Of a stretch of 64,000 nucleotides of DNA, positions 57,034 through 64,000 are shown piece by piece; positions within the stretch are counted from its first letter, which is position 1; each line of letters begins with the position of its first letter. The notes beneath the pieces are model-generated. The model was given only the letters and a program-made list of their open reading frames with translations, was not told where the DNA came from and did no database searches. The position numbers were made by a program, and so were the translations under genes. The DNA lies in contig CM056742.1 in assembly GCA_029851415.1 (NCBI GenBank), positions 148,061,121 to 148,125,120 of the forward strand, given 5' to 3'. Source of the stretch: Eretmocerus hayati (lineage: Eukaryota > Arthropoda > Insecta > Hymenoptera > Aphelinidae).

Positions 57034-57735
57034 ACACATACACACATGCACTCGATGGAAATGCAAGTTATTCAGCTCGTGCGATATTTTATTGAAATGC
57101 GTTCGTGGATGAATCTATCAATAGTAATTATGGTTAATTGTTTATAATTATTAGGATTTATAACAACAATAAATGCAATTTCTGTCTCAGAACACATGAA
57201 TTTCACATCAAGTTCGATGCATTCGGGGGGGGGGGCGATTTGAGCATAAGAAGGGATTTGGGGGAGGGGGGCGATCGGCCCGTCGCCCTCCCTCTGTATC
57301 CGCGCCTGTTAACAATGGGAAAAAGGACACATTAATTTGTCGTTGTCCAACCTAAAAATCACAACCTTGGACATAATTCTTTGATAGTCGGGTACAAATT
57401 ATCGTGGGACTGTCCGTATCTATATAGACTTCTCCAGGCTATTCACAGCTCGATTCACAGGTCTTGAGTGCTCTTATGTCATTGACTTTTATTCCCTCAT
57501 TTTGCTACGTCTCTAAAACACTATATGCGCCTATTCGATCGATTAGCCAGGGACATTCACAACTCAAGAATGTGGATGAGAGGTACGAAATGTTTTGATG
57601 TTCATGTTGGCGAGAACATGAGCACAGTAAGAGTTTCATGACAAATGTGCCAAACTCTCCAGAGCAGATGTTCTCCGTCCTGAAGGTTCCCTTATTCGCT
57701 CCACGGGTGTGATTCTCTGGCAAATGTGTAGAGAA
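57034..57735. other. Unannotated intronic region
   Basis: Contains a G-run at 57225-57234 and a G-rich tract at 57260-57270. No gene. Confidence 0.5.
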
Positions 57736-57738
57736 TTA

Positions 57739-57937
57739 GGGTGATGACAAACCAGCGTGCTATGAGCGCGCTATCGCACGCCATGTCACTAAATTCATTC
57801 CTGCGAACCCAACCATCGATGGATTGAATTTATTCTTACAATGCCATGTCATGAATTATGGAAATGAGTCTTGGGCTCGCAGGTCCAATTTAGTGTCGTG
57901 TCGGGTGGTGTCATGTCAGCATTGTATGTCATCACCC
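57739..57937. mobile_element. PIF/Harbinger-like MITE, TTA duplication (copy 3)
   Basis: Ends GGGTGATGACA and TGTCATCACCC, flanked by TTA at 57736-57738 and 57938-57940. The inner pairing includes ATGTCACTAAATT with AATTTAGTGTCGTG-type sequence. Confidence 0.82.
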
Positions 57938-57940
57938 TTA

Positions 57941-59297
57941 GATTAGGATGAGTGGCTGGATCTCAAACACGTCACGATAGAACACTTTTAAGTCAAAACC
58001 TACGAGATCCGTGCCGGTTGATATGGCCCGTTTGCCGAGAACAAACGTTGAACACGCAAAAAAACTCCTACACACATTTCTCTTATTCTCAACAAATGAT
58101 TTTATATTGTCCAAATCATGATAATATCTTAAAGCATAGTCTATGGAGTATTGGTTACTTCCGTGAAATCTTGCTTGCTTAGTGTCTCAACAAATTCGTC
58201 CAGCCACTGAGCTTTTCGTTGCTTTCATTTCAATTCAATATGTCGTGTGCTCGTTTGAAGTCGTAGGCCATCAGATACCAGAGTGAAGTTTTCGGTGTGA
58301 GAAGTACTGGTAATTTCCTCTTTTTTTGCTTAAAAAAAGTATTACTAACAAATTCCACGCTCTAACTATGAAAAAAATAACAATATGAGATACCGTAAAC
58401 GGGAATAAAGGTGAACACCTGGGTGACTTTTTAACTTTTTTGTTGTTGCGTTCACTCTTGACTGTAGTGTCTCACTCTGGAGCATTCTGTAGGCACTCAT
58501 TTAATTGCTTTGTCCAAGAGCTTCGAATTGAAAGCTTGCACGATTTTTCAAAATGACCTGATCGATAGTGAGCGCAAAATTAAAAGTGTTACAGAGTCAC
58601 CCCGGCGTCTACCCTAATTTTGCATAAATGCAGACAGTCGTGAGTTTCTCAAGGTTGATCAATGGAGTGTGAAAATCTTGTTTCAAGATTCTGTAATTAC
58701 TTTCTTTTCCATTACGAAATCGTTGCTTGAATTTGTACAGGACAATCCTGTACAAAGTCTTGATGTTGCAAGAGTGTATAGAATTGAGCAGTTGACTGAT
58801 AGTTCGTAATTAACAACCACAAAATTTTGAAGAACATGCTTCAAAGCTTCATGTGAGAATTTTGTTATAAATACTTGAGAGCAACACGATCTGTTCAAGT
58901 ATACGTATCTCTGTGAAATTATTTCAGGCATCTGAAAATTCGATATCATTGGAATATATCTCTCAATTGAATGAAGGTCCTGTGCCATAGATTCAAAGAA
59001 ACCAGTTGACCGCCTTCAAATGTCAAGTGATATTCTCGTCAAGGACAGTTCCAGTCATCACTATGGGTCCGTGTTTTTCATACAACTCGAATAGCTTTGA
59101 ATTCCTATGCAAATCAGGAACCGCTTAATACTCCTTCTCATCGTCATTTCCATTATTATGCTTTCTTTTCTCCTTGTTTCTTGCCCTAAATCTTCTACTC
59201 AATTCAAATTCTTTGACTTATCAGCTCGAGTATCAGCTGATACATCAATCTCTTTCTCTACTCGATAAATTTGTATATTGATTCAATATTTTTATAG
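57941..59297. other. Unannotated intronic region
   Basis: AT-rich, short random ORFs, nothing recognised. Confidence 0.5.
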
Positions 59298-59482
59298 CAC
59301 TCTAACCTAAAAATCGCAACTTTGAACATATTTTTTGGATTCTCGTGCTATAAAATATCGTATAAGACTGCGTGCAGATGGGTAGTTTTGTTACGAAGGA
59401 CTTGTGGCACTCGCTTCTCTCGTGTCATAAACATTCTTTCGTACAAAACTAACCCATCTACGTGCAGTGTCATAATATGCTA
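59298..59482. repeat. Palindromic repeat family, copy 2 (copy 1 at 1986-2170)
   Basis: Same head (AAAATCGCAACTT), same palindrome (GGGTAGTTTTGTTACGAAGG with complement) and loop CACTCGCTTCTCTCGTGTCAT as copy 1, with several substitutions and a shorter loop. Confidence 0.8.
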
Positions 59483-59654
59483 TTTTAAAATGGCAATTCC
59501 ATGAACCATCTCTTCAATCTGTCAAATTAAGAAATGGACAAGAAGAGATCTGGTGAAGTTCCTCTTCATTGTAAGCAATTGATGGATCCAGAAACCATTA
59601 GGCTTTGTTCTCTCATAGAATAAAGAAGCATATTATGACCAGTTCTGCGTGAAA

Positions 59655-61020
59655 CAAACCTACAAAAAAGGGCCATGTCTCAGATTTTTTTCGTAAACTT
59701 TTTATTCGATTCTATGATGCAAAATATGAAATTTTCACTACCTATGGTTCCCCAAAAAATTCTTCCAGGTATCTCCGACGTACGTTACTTGATCCTTTTG
59801 AATATTTTCCAACGTAATAATTTGGGTATTTTTTTCATGAAAATACATATTGTTCAAGCCCGATTAGAGATACAGAGATACGGTTTGCGGATTTCGAAAG
59901 GTCTTGAAAGAAAACCTATCAAAATCGGTCTTGTGGAGTTGATCTTGAGGTGGTGGGTGGTTTTATCAGGCGAAAAAGTGAAAAATGTAGAAAATTCAAT
60001 TTGGAAATTTGATAGTTCATATGAAATTTCATGTTTTTTTTAGGAAAAAAGAGTAGTCCCAAATCTCTTTTACGCATTTTGAGGCGTGTTTTTGCTATTT
60101 TTCACAAATAGATTTTTTTCAGGCTTTCGGACATCGCCTGTTTTTTGCGCAGGCGAGGGAATTTGGATCTCTTGAACCAATTTCATTTGAAAGCCAAGGA
60201 AATTTCTTTCAAAACGACTACCTAACGAAGACAATTTCATCCTTTTGGGCCAGAGTTGCAGCGTTCAAGAGACTACTGAATCTCGATGATTTTCAAGATG
60301 TGCGTCGGAGGCACCGGTGACAGTGGTGGAGAAAATCCACGCCTGCCCCCGTCCGATGACGTCCCCTGGTTTGCCACCCTCGAGTTGATACGTTGTAGCT
60401 CTGGTTCAAATTCATGGAATTTACTTCGCCAAGTGGTCATTTTGAAGGAAATTTTCTCTGCTTTTCAATAAATTTGGCTTTAGGAATCCAAATTCTTGCG
60501 CATGCGCAGGAAACAGATGATTCTTAATCACGTGGAAGATAGATTTGCAGATTTGCAGAAAATAGTAAAAACAGGCTTTAGGACACGAAAAAATGTTTGG
60601 GACTATTTTTTCCTGAAAGAATTCAACATTCCACAACAAATGAAAAGTTTCCAAGGTTCTAGAAATTGGGTTTTTGGGAAATTGAATTTTTTATATTTTT
60701 TATTCTTTTGCCGATGAAACCGCTCATAATCTCAAAATCAACTGTACAGCACCAACTCATACGTTTTTTGAAGAGCTTTCGAATGCCACAAACCAAATCT
60801 CTGTACATCTAATCGGATTTGAGGAATATGCATTTTATTGAAGAAAATACCCAAACGTTGAAGAATATTCAAAATAATAAAATATTGCACGTCGAATATA
60901 CGTACAAAAATTTTTTGGGTCCCCTCAGGTGGCGAAAAGTTCATTTCGTACCATAGAATTGAATAAGAAAGTTACGAGAAAAATCTGAGACATCTGAGAT
61001 ATGACCCTTTTTCGCAGGTC
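59655..61020. repeat. Diverged foldback element with about 350 bp arms
   Basis: Left ATGTCTCAGATTTTTTTCG, AGTTTTCACTACC-like and GATCCTTTTGAATATT pair with right blocks near 60880-61005. The two apparent proteins (59675-60043 and 60738-60944) resemble each other only because they are the same arm read on opposite strands. The central part has a shorter inverted pair around AAGGAAATTT.CTT and CTTTAGGAATCCAAATTC-type words. Confidence 0.8.
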
Positions 61021-61196
61021 TGGTCGCGCGGAATTATACATATAGGTGATGTTTAACTCTCAGGAACAAGAAATGCAATAATTTTCGTGCTCCAGAATCT
61101 TCGATTTGTCACCAAATTTGTAGGATGAATGTTCTTGTTTTTTTTTTTTTTCACTTCGCTGTCAGATATTGGAATTTCAGATATTAGACAAGACTA

Positions 61197-61430
61197 CACT
61201 GTATAAAATTTTTCCGAAAAACTTTAACCAGTTGGTTGAATGAAGAATTCAACCAGTTTGGTTGAATATTCAACCAATGTGGATTATCACAATCTGTCCG
61301 TGCGGTTCCTGCATATCAGGTTGTCTACCTGAGAGGAGTAGAATATAATGGATGGTCATATGGGTAGATAAGGATGATAGAGGGGTGGACTAATGGATGC
61401 AGTTGGTTGAATGAAAAGTTTTTTACAGTG
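61197..61430. mobile_element. MITE of the CACTGTAAAA family, copy 3
   Basis: Flanked by TA on both sides (61195-61196, 61431-61432). Ends CACTGTATAAAATTTTTC and TTTTTTACAGTG. Left subterminal CAACCAGTTTGGTTGAA and right GCAGTTGGTTGAATGAA match the motifs of copies 1 and 2. The centre is ATGGATGG-type, recalling the copy 1 minisatellite. Confidence 0.85.
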
Positions 61431-61432
61431 TA

Positions 61433-62001
61433 GAGTAGTATTTGTGTCATTTAATAGATACATCAGTGAGACCTCATTTCGTGAAATTTAATCCTTAAAA
61501 CGAGGGATAAAATTTATTCATGCCTTGTTGAATTCAAATTGGTACTGTGACCAGACTGATATACGTAACCACTATGCTTGTCACTCTGTGCCTTTGTGTT
61601 TGTTGGAAATATTCTTCATGCGTTTTAAATATGTTGGATGGAATAGACGAGAGTGAAGTATATCTAAAGAACAAATCGACGTAATCTGTAATAATATTAA
61701 AAATATTGAAGTACTATGGTACAATATTGAACCTTGTATTTTAAGCCAGTCATTTCAACTTTGACACACGGTTAGCCGGTCGCGTGCTTTGCGATGCATG
61801 TGGCATGGTATATAACCACGAGGTAGATTGGAATGCCCCTCGTTCATTCCCGTCCCTTCCGTCTTTCTCTCTTTCACTTCTTATGTCCTGTACTCTCCTC
61901 TCTATCCCTACATCACTCTTCTCTCTTTCTCTTATATACTCTCGCCGATCTTCCATCCGTAATATAACCGATATCTCCTCTCTTGCAGAACTCTGCAACA
62001 A

Positions 62002-62004
<3 letters not shown>
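61433..62004. other. Unannotated intronic region
   Basis: AT-rich, becoming CT-rich toward 62004. No gene. Confidence 0.5.

Positions 62005-62097
<93 letters not shown>
62005..62097. repeat. (CT)n-(CA)n compound microsatellite
   Basis: About 70 bp of CT units directly followed by about 23 bp of CA units. It creates repetitive ORFs on both strands that are not genes. Confidence 0.97.
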
Positions 62098-63528
62098 TCT
62101 CTTGCGTTGACTGCTCGGTCGATCCCCCCTTACGTATATATACGGCCATCTCTTCTCGTCCTCGACGCTTCTTTCACGCACCCTTCCAATGTTATACGAG
62201 CGACTACCGGAGTTACGCTCGTATGGGGCAGCCAAAGTCTGATTTTGAAGACTCTTGAATCCTTTCCTCTCCTCTTCTCCTTTTACATATATAGTTCGCA
62301 ATTTTTTCCTCTCTGCCTATCTTACCTTACCTTCGTTTTTTCGCCCCCCCCCCCCACTCCACCCCATACCCAAGGCGATACTTTTGAAAAGAAAATAGAA
62401 AAATCAAAAATGATCTAACAGAATTTTCGAATTGAGTATTCTCTCGTTAATACATGGTTGCAAACCTCTTTTGATTATAGGAAAATTCGTTTTTCTCCTC
62501 TTTTTGAGATTTGACCACATACGCTCGACTCTGGGTCAATTATTCGAGGATTCCAAGTGTATCCTCTGAGATGAATAAAGGTAAAAAGCTCATCAAACAT
62601 GATGAATAAGTCGAAACAACAGGAAGCAGATCCACCCGGAAGTTGATCTGAATTCCCGAAAATTCCCTTTTGTACTTCGGACTTTTTGAGCAAGTAGTAC
62701 CATGTGCTCTTGAACTTACCTATGCAATGTCTTTATCGTCTTAGATTACAAATTATATGCTGACTCGTTCTTACAATGGAGTTGGAGGCCTTTGATTGTC
62801 TCTCGGATTGTCTCCTATACCCAAAATTAACAAACCACTACAGAAAATTACTTTTTGTAGAGGTTTGGTAGACTGTGTCGTGTGAAATCCAGTTGGACCT
62901 CCTCCATTTTTATTAAAACTTTTAATGACCAAAGCAACTTTTTTGTAGACTCTCTTCTCATCCTCACTTCTCTTTTAATACTCAAAATTTTTGTTCTCTC
63001 CTAGCTTTGTTCCCATTCACTTCACTCCGTTTCTTCTCACTCATCTGAGTATTCATCTATCTCTTCGTTTCTTCTCTTTTTTCTATGTTCGAGAATTTAT
63101 CCTTTATTGCTCTCCCCCTTGTCGATTTTCTGAGTAAACTTCAAAGTTATCTCTCGAATTGTAGTGGGCTATCGTTCCTCTGCAGTTTCAAGTCTTCTGG
63201 TTTTGTCTGTGGATGTATCTATATACCGTAACGTCGATTGGCAATCTTATTCTGATATTCTTACTCCTCTGATTGATATAAAATCTTCAGATGAACATAG
63301 ATACCAAAGAGTTAGTTTGGCGACTTTCATGGAGTTTGACGGAAATTCTTGTGGTGTTTTGACTGCCGTAACAATCTCGTTGGTTGAGATTGGTTTTTTT
63401 CACAGTAACACGCGTCATTGGCATTTGCCTCGAAGGAGGTCCGATAAGTCGTATTGACGAAGTAGAATCAGTCCTATGACAAAATGATTTTCATGGTTTC
63501 AAGCGAACTTGATCCCCTTGGCGGTGTA
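62098..63528. other. Unannotated, CT-rich intronic region
   Basis: Pyrimidine-rich in places (62260-62360, 62940-63125) with a C-run at 62345-62356. No exon with kibra-like sequence was found. Confidence 0.5.
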
Positions 63529-63851
63529 CACTCTAAATCCCTTCGACGTCATCGCTCTTCGACGTGAAATCAGTTCGAATTCGACGCGAAATTACGTCGA
63601 AGCCTTCGGGGCCGCGTTTCGATGTCGAAGCTTCGGACTCGATGCTTGAATTGGTGCAAACGTAATTTCTTCATTCGAATGAGGAGTTAGAGAAGTTGAA
63701 ACATAAACGTGATCATTCAGCTCTGCTACCAATGAATATTTTGATCAGAATGCTGAGTGAGCTGAAGAGGTTTAATCCTCAAAAAATTGAGATAATTTAT
63801 CTGTGATTTCACGTTGAAGTGGTCGAAATCACGTCGAGGGAATTTAGAGTG
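63529..63851. mobile_element. TA-flanked MITE with CACTCTAAAT termini
   Basis: Ends CACTCTAAATCCCTTCGACG and the near-complement (CGTCGAGGGAATTTAGAGTG), flanked by TA (63527-63528, 63852-63853). Subterminal parts repeat TTCGACGTGAAATC / GATTTCACGTTGAA variants. TA plus CAC ends fit a Tc1/mariner-type origin. Confidence 0.82.
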
Positions 63852-64000
63852 TATCTCTTTTCAAGTTGATGAATCCTGGAAACAAAAAACGAACAGAAAC
63901 AACGAGAGATGTGGCCTTGTCAAACACGTCTTGTTTTGACTTTTGATAGACTGTCAAATTTTGAGCCAACAAAATTTCACTACCATACATTTCTTGAGTC

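Larger units (their letters stand above)
55033..64000 (+). other. kibra: kibra intron 3, beginning (at least 8.97 kb)
   Basis: No further frame encoding the expected continuation of the kibra helical region was found before the window ends. The intron holds the repeats listed below. Confidence 0.75.

Noticed and set aside
59675..60944. Two apparently related proteins at 59675-60043 and 60738-60944
   Set aside because: The similarity arises from reading the two arms of one inverted repeat on opposite strands; no independent evidence of coding.
61750..62301. ORF of 183 codons on the - strand with a long Arg-Glu run
   Set aside because: Produced by the (CT)n-(CA)n microsatellite; flanking codons show no recognisable protein.
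1..64000. CRISPR array, prophage or bacterial operon
   Set aside because: Spliced kibra exons and repeat types are eukaryotic; no spaced identical direct repeats of CRISPR form were seen.

Overview
This is a eukaryotic, AT-rich window. It contains the 5' part of a kibra (WWC-family, Hippo-pathway scaffold) gene on the + strand. The exon-1 and exon-2 proteins, the arthropod-like intron architecture and the wealth of inverted-repeat DNA elements point to an insect. A hymenopteran is possible, but the sequence alone does not fix the order. No prokaryotic features are present.

Layout. 1-8003 is repeat DNA: a TA-flanked foldback MITE (24-946), an inverted-repeat element carrying a hammerhead ribozyme (1321-1895), a nest of small palindromes (1950-2348), and a 5.2 kb palindromic element with almost identical 1.47 kb arms (2794-8003). 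8460-10260 is a CpG-dense, GA-rich stretch that looks like a promoter or 5' untranslated region. 10261-20690 is non-coding, with two nested foldback elements (13036-14236 and about 17910-20205) and one separate foldback (14337-14618). kibra coding exon 1 (20815-20942) encodes WW domain 1. A 33.35 kb first coding intron follows. Coding exon 2 (54293-54402) and the start of exon 3 (54938-55032) encode WW domain 2 and the first residues after it. The remaining kibra exons lie beyond 64000, and the last 9 kb is the start of intron 3.

The introns are packed with long inverted repeats: foldback elements at 21480-22610, 26319-27300, 30060-31232, 39045-39349, 40341-42556, 43337-44581, 44895-47074, 55936-57033 and 59655-61020, plus short MITEs with TTA or TA target duplications. 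A compact GC-rich ORF of 94 codons on the - strand (24044-24328), with a DRE-like motif just upstream, may be an intronless gene nested in kibra intron 1. No transposase, reverse transcriptase or other autonomous element protein could be recognised, so essentially all the mobile DNA here is non-autonomous or decayed.

The most notable items are the hammerhead ribozyme (1698-1780), with catalytic core and three helices all readable and an 11-nt loop-loop complementarity; the young giant palindrome with an unrecognised ORF; and the FB-like element whose arms are built from short tandem repeats. All calls are by eye; no alignment or folding program was run.
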